The notes beneath the pieces were generated by a model. It worked only from the letters and a program-made list of their open reading frames with translations, did no database searches and was not told where the DNA came from. A program made the position numbers and the translations under genes. Source: Microvirga ossetica (GTDB taxonomy: Bacteria > Pseudomonadota > Alphaproteobacteria > Rhizobiales > Beijerinckiaceae). Taken from it: DNA of 64,000 bases. Where the stretch lies: assembly GCF_002741015.1 (NCBI RefSeq), contig NZ_CP016616.1, positions 727,501 to 791,500 on the forward strand, given 5' to 3'. Shown in pieces: positions 27,075 to 35,727 of this stretch (position 1 is its first letter; each line of letters opens with the position of its first letter).

Positions 27075-27150
27075 TTCTGGGTCAATGTTTCACCTCCCGG
27101 CAGCTCGACCAACGTCGGCTCATGAGCGCCGAAGCGGACCAAGCTCTTTG
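27075..27150. repeat. Diverged intergenic repeat, copy B
   Basis: Counterpart of 25447-25520 in the same orientation. It lies 35 bp beyond the 3' end of the histidine kinase gene. Confidence 0.6.
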
Positions 27151-27184
27151 GTCGTCTTGGGCGACGAACGATCCCGCAAGGATG

Positions 27185-28324
27185 TCAGTGCACCGCGAAT
27201 GGACTCGTGGCGGCAGGCTCCCGACCGCTCCCGAGGTCAGACGCGAACCCGAGCGGCAGGGTGGCGACGACCAGCGTACCCCGGGCGTGGCTCAGGAGCC
27301 GCAGGTTGCCGCCGAACCGCAGCATGCGGGCCCGCATGCCAGTGACGCCGACCCCGAGTAGGGGCCCGCCCTCAGCCGCCTTCCGGACGCCGCAGGATAA
27401 CCCGCAGCCATCGTCGAGGACGCGCAGCTTCAGGGTATCGGCCCCAACCCGCAGGTCGATGATCAGCCGGGACGCGGCCGCATGCCGATAGGTGTTGGTC
27501 AGCGCCTCCTGGATGACCCGGAGCAGCGCACGCTGGACATCGACGGGGAGGCTGTCGGCCGTGTCGGGCATGCGGACGGACGTGTTCAGACCTGTCCGGC
27601 GCGCGAAGCCGGCCGCAAAAGCCTGCACGGTTCCAGCCAAGCCGCCATTCTCCAGGCCCGGCGGGTGCAGCAGATAGGTGAAGGTGCGCAGCTCCCTGGC
27701 GGCTTCCTCCACCGCGTCCGCCGCCTCGTCGAGCACCTTCTGGCCGTCCCCAGAGCCGACGTACTGCTTCAGCCGCATGAGGTGGAGGTCGGCTGCCACG
27801 AGATGCTGGGCGGTCGAGTCGTGCAACTCCTCGGCAATCCGTTGCCGCTCCTCGTCCTGGAGGGTCAGGAAGCGCCCGGCGAGTTCGTCCAAGGCCGCCG
27901 TGGCGGCACGCTGTTCCGTGACGTCGGTGAAGAAGACGCTCAATCCCTCCGTCGAGGGGCAGACCAGCAGATCGAGACAGCGGCCAGGCCGCAGGCCGGA
28001 CATCACCCCACGCCGGATGCGGCGGCGCCCCTCCATGCCCTCGCGGATCAAGCGGCTGCACTCGGCATCAGGATTGCACAGGTCCCAGAGGCACGTGCCC
28101 AGAACCCTGTCCGGCTTCGGCCCCACCCAGTCCCTCGCCGCCTCGTTGAGGTCGGTGATGCGGTAAGACCTGTCCAACGTGAAATAACAGTCGCTGACGC
28201 TGGCCAGGACGGACCTGAGCCGCTCGTTTGCATGGTCGACCTCTTCCGCCGCTCTGATGCGGCCCCGCAGGTCACGCTGCTGCCGTTTCTCCGATGCGGT
28301 CCGCGGCGAGGACAGGTCACCCAT
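27185..28324 (-). CDS. PAS domain histidine kinase, NarX/DegS type
   Basis: Predicted 379-residue cytoplasmic kinase without membrane helices. Residues 20-145 form a coiled coil plus PAS domain (VLASVSDCYFTLDRSYRITD). Residues 150-220 are HisKA_3, with the phosphoacceptor His in EERQRIAEELHDSTAQHLVA. Residues 250-360 are the HATPase domain (IQEALTNTYRHAAA for the N box, LDDGCGL and GVGVTGMRARM for the G boxes). This class partners LuxR/NarL response regulators, and the LuxR-type gene at 29648 or the NarL-type gene at 39771 are candidate partners. Confidence 0.93.
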   Translation of the reverse strand: MGDLSSPRTASEKRQQRDLRGRIRAAEEVDHANERLRSVLASVSDCYFTLDRSYRITDLNEAARDWVGPKPDRVLGTCLWDLCNPDAECSRLIREGMEGRRRIRRGVMSGLRPGRCLDLLVCPSTEGLSVFFTDVTEQRAATAALDELAGRFLTLQDEERQRIAEELHDSTAQHLVAADLHLMRLKQYVGSGDGQKVLDEAADAVEEAARELRTFTYLLHPPGLENGGLAGTVQAFAAGFARRTGLNTSVRMPDTADSLPVDVQRALLRVIQEALTNTYRHAAASRLIIDLRVGADTLKLRVLDDGCGLSCGVRKAAEGGPLLGVGVTGMRARMLRFGGNLRLLSHARGTLVVATLPLGFASDLGSGREPAATSPFAVH

Positions 28325-28749
28325 GGCGCAGCTCCAGGACGAGGGAACAACCGGACGACGGAGATTGTCGCGGTGCCGTCGATGTGTCTGGCTAGGCGAT
28401 CCGCATCCGATTGGCTTGGCAGTCTAACATAGATTAAACGGCGACGGGATGGGACGGCACCGGCTCGCGTTGGCATGTGTATCGGCACCAATGGCGGCTC
28501 GGGCACTGACCTATGAGCGCCGATGTAGTTCCCACCAGAGCATCGACCTTACTGTGTGCAAACTCCGGAAGGTCCGGAGTGGGTCAAACTGAGCCGTTGA
28601 GCGTGGCCTTGTGAAGGTCAGCTTACCCTATGAGCTGCGGAAGTACGGCTTTCGTCTGCCTCGTGCCAAGAACCGACCTAGCCAACCGGTCAGTACCCAG
28701 AAAAGGCATTTACCAGCAGGATGAACGGCGATCCTCAGTGAGGTGCATC
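28325..28749. other. Intergenic region between divergent genes
   Basis: 425 bp between the histidine kinase and the HtrA-like gene, with no supported gene. CCGGAAGGTCCGG at 28568-28580 is a short inverted repeat. It should contain both promoters, but I could not place them. Confidence 0.4.
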
Positions 28750-29676
28750 ATGTCCACCCCATCATCCAACCCCTCGTCGCTCGACGCCATCTCAGATCGC
28801 ATCGCCAACCTTTGCGACGGAATCGCGCCGAGGCTTGTGGTCGTTCATGGCCCTCGACGCAGGTCCTCGACAGGCATCATCTGGCGTCCCGGACTGGTCC
28901 TCACCGCAGAAGAAGCGCTGGAAGCAGACGAGGATATTCTGATCACTCGTCCAGACGGAAACCAAGTCGCCGCAAGTCTCGTCGGTCGTGATCCAAGTAC
29001 AGACATTGCCCTCCTGCGGACGGAGGAGCAGCCCATCGCCAATGTTCCCCTTGCAGACACGTCCGGGCTCCGCGCCGGACATCTTGTGCTTGCGGCAGGT
29101 CGTCAATCCGAGGGATTGTGCGCCGCTCTCGGCATTGTGGCTCTTGCAGGCGGCCCATGGAGAAGCCTCCGCGGCGGCCATATCGATCGAAGAATCCATC
29201 TGGATGTTAAACTCGACACCCGATCGGAGGGAGGAGTCGCGCTCGACGCCAATGGGCAGATCCTCGGAATGACAGTGCTCGGCCCCCGGGGACGGGTTCT
29301 GGTCATCCCGTCCGAGACGCTCGAGCGCGTGGCACAGCAATTGCTCACCCATGGCCGGATCGCTCGCGGCTATCTGGGCCTCGGCCTCCAGTCAGTGCGG
29401 ATCGATCGGACCATCGCCGACGCGGCAGGGCTTGCAGAGCCCAAGGGGCTCATCGTCATCAGTGTGGATCCCAATGGCCCCGGGCAGAGAGCCGGGATCA
29501 AGCAGGGCGATATTCTCATCCGTTGGGATACCGATCCCCTGCACTCAGTCCGTCGCGTTTACACACTCCTCGGGCCCGAGAGCGTCGGTCGATCCATCAC
29601 GCTTGGAATGCTGCGAGGGGGGGAGCAAATATCTTGCACTATCGTGATTGCAGAACGTCCCAAACCTCAAGAGTGA
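28750..29676 (+). CDS. HtrA/DegP-like trypsin fold plus PDZ, catalytic residues replaced
   Basis: Predicted 308-residue protein without signal peptide. Residues 25-200 follow the S1C trypsin fold and 205-305 are a PDZ domain (GYLGLGLQSVRI, then GLIVISVDPNGPGQRAGIKQ). The catalytic Asp position is kept (DPSTDIALL, Asp85). The His position in LTAEEAL is Glu55 and the serine position in TRSEGG is Glu160, so the triad is lost. It is therefore probably a peptide-binding or scaffolding pseudo-protease. GAGG precedes ATG 28750. The downstream LuxR regulator starts 29 bp before its stop, implying coupled translation. Confidence 0.85.
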   Translation: MSTPSSNPSSLDAISDRIANLCDGIAPRLVVVHGPRRRSSTGIIWRPGLVLTAEEALEADEDILITRPDGNQVAASLVGRDPSTDIALLRTEEQPIANVPLADTSGLRAGHLVLAAGRQSEGLCAALGIVALAGGPWRSLRGGHIDRRIHLDVKLDTRSEGGVALDANGQILGMTVLGPRGRVLVIPSETLERVAQQLLTHGRIARGYLGLGLQSVRIDRTIADAAGLAEPKGLIVISVDPNGPGQRAGIKQGDILIRWDTDPLHSVRRVYTLLGPESVGRSITLGMLRGGEQISCTIVIAERPKPQE

Positions 29677-30235
29677 GGCAGTGCAGCGCATCGCACTCCA
29701 GATCGATGATCCAGACCTGCTCGGCCTCATCAGTACGATGCTGGCCGGCGAGCCGGCCAGGATTGCTCTGGACCCCAAAGAGCCCGACGTAGTGATCGCC
29801 GATCACCTGCCTGTTTGCGAAGGGGTACCAATCATCGTTCTTGAAGACTCGGCGGATCCGCTTGAGATCCTGAAGGCTGGAGCCAGAGGAGTGCTGCCGC
29901 GTAGTTCCACTCTCTCGGATCTGCTGCTCGCCATCGATGCTGTCGCCCAAGGCTTTGCGATCTTGCCTCGCGACATCCAGTGGCCGGACAGCACGCGAGA
30001 CCCCGCTTCGGACAAACCCTCTCCTACCCAGCGGGACCCCATGCTCACGACCCGGGAGCTCGATGTCCTGCGGTTGCTAGCAGAGGGCGCCTCCAACAAG
30101 CTGATTGCCCGAAGGCTCGGAATCTCCTTCCACACTGCCAAGTTTCACGTAGCTTCAATTGCGGCAAAGCTCGACGCCACAGGCAGAACAGACGCGGTCG
30201 CGCAGGCCGTACGCCTCGGGCTCATCCTGTTGTAA
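29648..30235 (+). CDS. LuxR-family response regulator with degenerate receiver
   Basis: Predicted 195-residue protein. The C-terminal 65 residues are a clear LuxR/GerE helix-turn-helix (MLTTRELDVLRLLAEGASNK, LIARRLGISFHTAKFHVASI). The N-terminal 120 residues follow a receiver-like alternation (VVIADHLP, VPIIVLEDSADPLEILKAGA) but lack the paired acidic residues at strand 1, and the phosphoacceptor position is only tentatively the Asp in VVIADHLP. It may work without phosphorylation. The start is uncertain: TTG 29648 or GTG 29681. Overlap with the HtrA-like gene suggests that the two proteins work together. Confidence 0.85.
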   Translation: MQNVPNLKSEAVQRIALQIDDPDLLGLISTMLAGEPARIALDPKEPDVVIADHLPVCEGVPIIVLEDSADPLEILKAGARGVLPRSSTLSDLLLAIDAVAQGFAILPRDIQWPDSTRDPASDKPSPTQRDPMLTTRELDVLRLLAEGASNKLIARRLGISFHTAKFHVASIAAKLDATGRTDAVAQAVRLGLILL

Positions 30236-30252
30236 CCTAGCTTGCAGGCTCA

Positions 30253-30744
30253 TTACGCGCCGATTGGTATCTTAAGTGCCTGACCAGGGAAGATCCGATC
30301 CGGATCACTGATGACCAGTGGATTTGCCCTGACAATGTCCTGGAAACGGCGGGGATCGCTGTAGTGGTCGTGCGCGATCTTCGCAAGTGTGTCGCCGCGC
30401 TGGACCGTATGAAGACGGAAGCCTACGTACCCGGGTACGATATTAGGCCCGAAGATAACGGGGACAATCACTTTGTTGATTTCTGAGCCGTCTGCTGCGC
30501 TCTCCTCGAACACCTCGACGAACAGACGGTCCAACTGGAAGACGGCTCCAGATACGTCAATTGACAGGTGGAACTGTCCGTGCTCACCGGTCCCGCCACC
30601 GACCGTGAAGTGGCCTGTGCGCTCGTCATGACCGTCATGGACGCGATATTGAAGAATGGCTTCAAACCCTGAGCCAATGCCTCCGATCAGGACAGGATTG
30701 CCCACCAAGTCGAACGGCTTGGGTTGCTGGATCTCGTTCGCCAT
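30253..30744 (-). CDS. Gmad2-like Ig domain plus LysM protein
   Basis: Predicted 163-residue protein. Residues about 10-105 form a beta-sandwich like Gmad2 (PFDLVGNPVLIGGIGSGFEA, then LQYRVHDGHDERTGHFTVGG). Residues 112-162 are a LysM domain (HTVQRGDTLAKIAHDHYSDP then RIFPGQALKIPIG) that binds peptidoglycan glycans. There is no evident signal peptide, so export is not explained by the sequence. It is convergent with the LuxR regulator and 90 bp downstream of the peptidoglycan-binding gene on the same strand; the two may be coexpressed. Confidence 0.87.
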   Translation of the reverse strand: MANEIQQPKPFDLVGNPVLIGGIGSGFEAILQYRVHDGHDERTGHFTVGGGTGEHGQFHLSIDVSGAVFQLDRLFVEVFEESAADGSEINKVIVPVIFGPNIVPGYVGFRLHTVQRGDTLAKIAHDHYSDPRRFQDIVRANPLVISDPDRIFPGQALKIPIGA

Positions 30745-30834
30745 ACCTGCTCTCCTCGACCAAACCTGCGCTGCTTCGCCCGATCCGAAATGATGTGCGA
30801 TCGGAGTGCAGCCACCCCCGATGATCCACCTCAG

Positions 30835-31281
30835 TCAGCTCGCCGGCCCTTCGTTCTCCAGTGCAGCAACAACCGCCCAGGTTTTCGGGCCCACGACGCC
30901 GTCCACAGCGAGATCAAACCGTTGCTGAAGCTGTCTCACTGCCGTTTCTGTTTTCGGGCTGAAGCGTCCATCGACCCCGCCTGTGTCGAAACCAACCGCA
31001 CTCATCCGACTCTGAAGGCGGCGGACTGGCAGGCCGGTTGAGCCAAGGCGGAGAACTGGCTCGCTCTGGTCGGCTTCATCGATATTGATCCACGTGACCC
31101 GGCCGACGACCCCATCCGCAGCGATGCCCTTTGACTGCTGAAAGGATCGGACTGCGCGCTCAGTGCTGGCCCCGAAGACACTGTCGATCGGCCCTGGATC
31201 ATGTCCGAGGATCTTGAGGGCCTCCTGCAAGTCCTGCACAGCGGGATCAGTTGAACCCTTCTTCAGAACTGGTTCCGCCAT
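30835..31281 (-). CDS. Protein with two peptidoglycan-binding domains
   Basis: Predicted 148-residue protein made of two tandem PG_binding_1 repeats: residues 4-70 (STDPAVQDLQEALKILGHDP, FGASTERAVRSFQQSKGIAA) and 76-142 (TGLPVRRLQSRMSAVGFDTG, FSPKTETAVRQLQQRFDLAV). Each ends in DGVVG-x-x-TW. No catalytic domain and no signal peptide are visible. Probably acts with the LysM protein just downstream. Confidence 0.9.
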   Translation of the reverse strand: MAEPVLKKGSTDPAVQDLQEALKILGHDPGPIDSVFGASTERAVRSFQQSKGIAADGVVGRVTWINIDEADQSEPVLRLGSTGLPVRRLQSRMSAVGFDTGGVDGRFSPKTETAVRQLQQRFDLAVDGVVGPKTWAVVAALENEGPAS

Positions 31282-31780
31282 AGCGTGCTGCCTCCTGAAA
31301 TTGGCCTACATCTAGTCTGCTGCTCACAGCATCAGAGTACACCCGATCACAATTCGACATGTGCTCGGCCGCACTTTGCTGGCGCGGTCTTGGGTTGCAG
31401 GCCCGAGTGTTCTACTTCGTGCTACAATCAACTGCACTCTTGCGCGTCAGCTTGGGCCGGTGTGAGCGCCTGCTGCGCGAACAGCGCACCGTCGGTATCG
31501 CCACAGGGGAATGTCTGCTCCGAGGCAGTGAACTTCGCTCACTGACAGGAATATCCGCTGTTCCTATCCAGAGCACATGTACGGCTCACGTCCGGGGAGT
31601 GCCAATATGCGACATTCCCAGTCTCCACGTTGAATTTCGCGGAACGCCATGTGTGGAATGGATATGTCGGGAGGTTCAGGCCCTTCCTGGCGCGCAATCT
31701 CGCCCAGCCCTCGGCCGCCCGCACGCGCTGGACAACGTCCTGCGGGGACGCGGCCGCCAGGGTCCGTTCGTCACCGCATG
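31282..31780. other. 499-bp intergenic region, nothing recognised
   Basis: No supported gene on either strand. Codon periodicity is irregular, consistent with decayed sequence. Confidence 0.45.
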
Positions 31781-32083
31781 CTAACTGCATCCCCGCAGGC
31801 GACAGGAGTTCGACCGGGCCGTGCAGCGGTTCATCGCGGTGCGACGTGCCTGTTCCCGGGTCGATGCCCGACCCGTGAAGACCTGGCCGCGCGAATTGAC
31901 GGACGTGCATCTCCAGGGACGACGTGCCTGCGCAAATTCGAACAGGGACGACGATAGGCCTGAAGGCAGGGCCACGCCTCGGGCATGTGCACCGATGTCC
32001 GCCGGTGGCCCACTCGGCTGAACCTGGTCAGCTTGAGCTGCTACTGAGATCGTCAAGGCCAGAAACAAGATCATGCCACGCAT
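31781..32083 (-). CDS. Small exported protein
   Basis: Predicted 100-residue protein with a signal peptide (MRGMILFLALTISVAAQA). The mature part includes RRPWRCTSVNSRGQVFTGRA, then TREQARRTAMNRCTARSNSC. The W-x-C-x-x-x-N-x-x-G-x-x-F pattern followed by an A-x-x-x-A-x-x-x-C helix resembles DUF4189-like periplasmic domains; three or four cysteines could form disulfides. GGAGAAG lies immediately before the ATG. It begins 12 bp after the stop of the beta-helix membrane gene, so it may end that operon. Confidence 0.7.
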   Translation of the reverse strand: MRGMILFLALTISVAAQADQVQPSGPPADIGAHARGVALPSGLSSSLFEFAQARRPWRCTSVNSRGQVFTGRASTREQARRTAMNRCTARSNSCRLRGCS

Positions 32084-32095
32084 CTTCTCCTCCCA

Positions 32096-33775
32096 TCATT
32101 GCGACTTCACGAGGCCGGAAAACCCGGCGACCGCCAGCAGGCTCAGGGCCCATCCCACGACGGACTGAAAGTAGAAGTAGGTCAGGGCAGACGTGCCCCA
32201 ACGCTTCGATGGATCCGGCCGCCAATATGCCTTCTGATCTATCTCGAGCACCGGCAGCAGCGTGTCCAGGGAGTACATCCAGGCATTGAATCGAGGATAG
32301 CTCGACGCCTCCCACTGCTCGCGGAAACACGCCAACTGCGTCTGCCCCGTCTCGGCACGTCCGCTCACGGACTGCTGCGTCGATGCGAGAAAGCGCTGCT
32401 CAGACTTGCCGACCCCGCACAGCGTCCACTCGGGCGAGCGCAGGACCACGGGGCTGTTCGGCTTGAAGGCATCCTGTCGCTCCGCGTATCCGAAGATGAT
32501 GACGCCGAAAAGCCAGAAGAGCGTGAGCCATACGAAGGCCAGCAGCGGCTGGCGCCCGTAGGCGACCGTAACCTCGAGAATGCCGTCCTTGACGGCGATC
32601 ATCCCCCGCCACAAGCGCGACCGCGCCCGCTTCCGGCGGGCCCGCCTTTGCAGGCGCTCCTTGGCGATGAGCACGGCGCGCGCATCCTCATCGTGTCCCA
32701 TCTCGCGAAAGACCGTCGCAAGTTGCTCGAAAGGTTGCGGCCAGAAATCCTCGCCCCAGCGCTCCGGCGTCTGTAACGAGAGCCAATCGAGGCGGCCCCT
32801 GGCATCGACCGGCCCGTCGATGAAGGCGCCGTAGCGGCAGCGGTTCAACCGGACGTCGCCCTTGCCGGGCCAGCACGCGAGATCGTCATGGACGGTGTCG
32901 ATCGAGGCCCCCTGCATGTCGAGCAGACCCTTGACCTCGGCTCCGTTGCGCAGGAAGAACGCGCCTTCAATCAAGGTGCGGCTCAACTGGAGCGCATTGT
33001 GACCGGGATTGACGAAGGCCGCGCCGGAGCAGTCCAGGTCCCCTCGGATGCGGGATCCCGGCAGCCGCACCTCGCCATCGACGCGGGCGGCGCGCAGGAT
33101 GACGCTGCCGCCCGCGTTGATGGCATCCGCCGCGACCGCGACCTTGTCCGGACGGGAGACGACGGCCCCGGCGCAATCGAGATCGGCCTCGAGCCGCGCG
33201 CCCGACAGGTTCACGCCGCCGCGGATGTCCGCGCCCCTCAGGTAGACATTGCGGACCTCGAGGCGTCCGGCATCAAGGGCGATGCCGTCGGTTACGTGAA
33301 CGGTCGCGCCGTCACAGGAAAGGTTGCCGCCGAGACGCGCGTCGGCGAGGCGGATGCCCCCGCTGACGTGGGCGCCGCGCAGGTACAGCCCGCCGCGGGT
33401 CTCAAGGCGTTCGGCCGCGAGGCCGGGGAGGAAGGAGCCGTCCAGGAACAGGCGGTCGATCACGGCCGAGCTCAGGACCGGAGTAGCGTCGAACCGGCAG
33501 TCCTTCAGCCCGATATCGCGCGGCACCCGGCATGCCTCGAGGTCGAGCACACCCTTGATGTAGGCCCCGCTCAGCCGCAGGCCTTTCTCGTGCAGCCTGT
33601 ATCCCTCCTCGCCGCCCAGCAGGAGGAACCTCAGGAGGGCCGCGCGGATGACCCGTTTGGGATCCTCGACCTCCGGGCGCAGGCCATCGCCGAGACGATC
33701 GAGATCGCCGCTGAGGAGCCGGGCAACGATCTCCGCCTCCGCCGGCAGGAAGGGCCGGAAGCTGTCGCTCTGCAT
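32096..33775 (-). CDS. Right-handed beta-helix membrane protein, unknown
   Basis: Predicted protein of about 559 residues. Residues 60-330 consist of regularly spaced repeats such as GLYLRGAHVSGGIRLADARL, NVYLRGADIRGGVNLSGARL and VILRAARVDGEVRLPGSRIR, a pentapeptide-like pattern that should form a right-handed beta-helix. Residues about 330-420 are helical and basic. The C-terminal part has two hydrophobic helices (LLAFVWLTLFWLFGVIIFGY; VVGWALSLLAVAGFSGLV) around a domain with two cysteines. Homologues are often misannotated as membrane-associated oxidoreductase; no redox motif is present. ATG 33775 is preferred. Last of three same-strand membrane genes. Confidence 0.75.
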   Translation of the reverse strand: MQSDSFRPFLPAEAEIVARLLSGDLDRLGDGLRPEVEDPKRVIRAALLRFLLLGGEEGYRLHEKGLRLSGAYIKGVLDLEACRVPRDIGLKDCRFDATPVLSSAVIDRLFLDGSFLPGLAAERLETRGGLYLRGAHVSGGIRLADARLGGNLSCDGATVHVTDGIALDAGRLEVRNVYLRGADIRGGVNLSGARLEADLDCAGAVVSRPDKVAVAADAINAGGSVILRAARVDGEVRLPGSRIRGDLDCSGAAFVNPGHNALQLSRTLIEGAFFLRNGAEVKGLLDMQGASIDTVHDDLACWPGKGDVRLNRCRYGAFIDGPVDARGRLDWLSLQTPERWGEDFWPQPFEQLATVFREMGHDEDARAVLIAKERLQRRARRKRARSRLWRGMIAVKDGILEVTVAYGRQPLLAFVWLTLFWLFGVIIFGYAERQDAFKPNSPVVLRSPEWTLCGVGKSEQRFLASTQQSVSGRAETGQTQLACFREQWEASSYPRFNAWMYSLDTLLPVLEIDQKAYWRPDPSKRWGTSALTYFYFQSVVGWALSLLAVAGFSGLVKSQ

Positions 33776-33883
33776 CAGGCGAACCCTCCGTGTGCGTCCC
33801 AATCGGGAGCGCCGATGCTTGGAGAAGATCACAAGTTCGTCCAGTCCCTTCCATGAAGCAACAGGCATCGGAGACGGGCCGTT

Positions 33884-34846
33884 TCATGCGAGGGCGTCCG
33901 CCAGCATCCCGTAGCGCACCCTGACCATGCTCAAGCTGCGGTAAAACTTGATCAGGTTCTTCCAGGGACGATCGATGCGGGTCATCCCGGTCAGGGCGGC
34001 CACCACGGTCCCGACATCGGTCTGGCCCCGGAGCACGAGCCATCCTCCCAGTATGAGGATGCCGACGATGCCGAGGGCGGCCAGCGCATTGAGCGCCGCC
34101 TTCGAGGACAGCTTGCGGATGTGGATGCGCCGGCGGAGGTTCAGGACATCGTCGAACACCTCCAGGATCGTTGCCTCCGGCCACGGGTCCGCCGCATCGA
34201 TGGCACGATCCGCGGCCGTGCGCAGACGCTCCATGCGCTTCTTCACCAACGTGTTCACCGGTCCCTGGACGGCGATCACGATCACGGCTTGCGGCATCGC
34301 GACCGCCACGATGAACGCGCCCAGGAGCGGCTCGCTCATTGCGATGAAGGTGAGCACGCTCAGAAGGGTCCCGAACTCAAGGAGCGGCGTCGTGATCGCC
34401 TCGCCGACGAAAAGGCCGACGCTCTCGGCCTCGGCGGTCAGCATGCTGACCACGGTGCCGTCCGCTGTCCGGGTCGGGTCGCCGGCATCACGCTTGCGGG
34501 TATGATTGGCCAGGAGGCGGCCGCGGATGCGGCGCACGATGGTTTCGCCGAGCATCGCGCTGCGGTATTGCAGATAGAGCTTGAGCGCCACGGCGAGCAG
34601 GCTTGCCGCCGAGTATTGGGCGCCGAGCGCCAGCACCTGATGCAGCGAGATGCTGCCGTAGGCCAGCCCGTTGATCAGGGTTTGCTGAAAGTAGAGCGGC
34701 ACGGAAGCAAGCATGGCGATCGCGAGCGAGAGCCCGATCAGCAGGAGTTGCGCCTGTTTCGATTGACGCCAGAGCAGCCGGTAGAATTGGGACAATCGAC
34801 CAGTCTGCGCGCTGTTACCGTCAGGAGCGGGATCCGACCGAAGCAT
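33884..34846 (-). CDS. ABC-transporter-type membrane domain without ATPase
   Basis: Predicted 320-residue protein with the six-helix exporter fold (LLLIGLSLAIAMLASVPLYF ... YSAASLLAVALKLYLQYRSA, coupling-helix region RGRLLANHTRKRDAGDPTRT). It stops after the last helix. There is no nucleotide-binding domain in the protein or in the neighbouring genes, so it is not a complete transporter. It may use an ATPase encoded elsewhere or have another role. ATG 34846 is used. It lies between the beta-helix gene and a small membrane gene on the same strand, with gaps of 108 and 77 bp. Confidence 0.8.
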   Translation of the reverse strand: MLRSDPAPDGNSAQTGRLSQFYRLLWRQSKQAQLLLIGLSLAIAMLASVPLYFQQTLINGLAYGSISLHQVLALGAQYSAASLLAVALKLYLQYRSAMLGETIVRRIRGRLLANHTRKRDAGDPTRTADGTVVSMLTAEAESVGLFVGEAITTPLLEFGTLLSVLTFIAMSEPLLGAFIVAVAMPQAVIVIAVQGPVNTLVKKRMERLRTAADRAIDAADPWPEATILEVFDDVLNLRRRIHIRKLSSKAALNALAALGIVGILILGGWLVLRGQTDVGTVVAALTGMTRIDRPWKNLIKFYRSLSMVRVRYGMLADALA

Positions 34847-34923
34847 TGCAGGCCCTCCATTCTTCCGTAACGAACGGTCGACTGGCCCCCAGACCGAGCG
34901 GGTCCAGGACCGCCGGCTGACGC

Positions 34924-35484
34924 TCACTCCACCGATCGGTTCACGACGACCCGCGCGGCCGCCAGGCGGCGGTAGAGGGTCCGGCGCCGCACCATGGGCA
35001 GCCAGTCGTAGAGCACCATCTCGGCGGGTCGCCAGATCACGACCCAGCCGACGATGACGAAGCTCTCCTGGAGCACGCGGCCGAACGGCCCCCCGGACGC
35101 CTCGGACAGGCGCCAGGCGACGAAGAGGCAGCCGCTTAGCACCGCGACGCCGATCGCGAAAGCCAGGCGGGCATCACGGAACAACGCCTGCATCGCCCTG
35201 GTCTCCGAGCGGGCCCGTGCGGTGAACCAGCCGGCAATCGCCGCGGCGAGATCCTGCGCTGTGTTGCCCTTGCCGCCGCGGGAGGGCAGGTCGATCAGGA
35301 TCTCGATCGGCTGGTCCTTCGCCAATTCCTGCGCCCATTCGACGATGAACCGTTCGGCATCGGCCGAGAGGTCCTTCTCATGAAAGGGAAACGGATCCAA
35401 GGTGTTGAAGAGCTGGGCCCCGTCCCGGAGCGTCAGCTCGATCCTCCCGACAGCGCGTGGCCGTGCCGTGCCGCTCTCGCTCAT
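34924..35484 (-). CDS. Conserved membrane protein, unknown
   Basis: Predicted 186-residue protein. The N-terminal soluble part reads RIELTLRDGAQLFNTLDPFP, then FHEKDLSADAERFIVEWAQE. Two hydrophobic segments follow (LAFAIGVAVLSGCLFVAWRL and ESFVIVGWVVIWRPAEMVLY), with the ending YDWLPMVRRRTLYRRLAAAR. This combination (LF-x-x-LDP-x-PFHE-x-DL and a W-R-P-x-E-x-x-x-YDW motif) recurs in an uncharacterised bacterial family. It appears to be the first gene of a three-gene membrane operon. ATG 35484 is preferred over 35514. Confidence 0.7.
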   Translation of the reverse strand: MSESGTARPRAVGRIELTLRDGAQLFNTLDPFPFHEKDLSADAERFIVEWAQELAKDQPIEILIDLPSRGGKGNTAQDLAAAIAGWFTARARSETRAMQALFRDARLAFAIGVAVLSGCLFVAWRLSEASGGPFGRVLQESFVIVGWVVIWRPAEMVLYDWLPMVRRRTLYRRLAAARVVVNRSVE

Positions 35485-35701
35485 CCGTTGCCGCCCGTGG
35501 CGAGGTTCATCCATCCGGTGCCCGTTCGATCCGCGGACCTAGGCGCCGGCAGCCTGATCGCATTCGGGATTCTAGCCATGGACTGGCCATTGGCAATCGG
35601 GTGGAACCCTGGGCTCAGACCCTGCGAGCGCTGAGGAACCGGGTCTGCCGTCCCGGTTCACGACGGCGCCATTTGGAACCCGCCGGATCCCTGTCCTAGA
35701 G

Positions 35702-35716
35702 TGTCGCGACGCGACA
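35702..35716. promoter_or_regulatory. Near-perfect inverted repeat upstream of the patatin gene
   Basis: TGTCGCGACGCGACA, six-base arms around a three-base centre, 12 bp before ATG 35728. It overlaps where a leader or operator would be. Confidence 0.4.
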
Positions 35717-35727
35717 CGAGGACTTGC

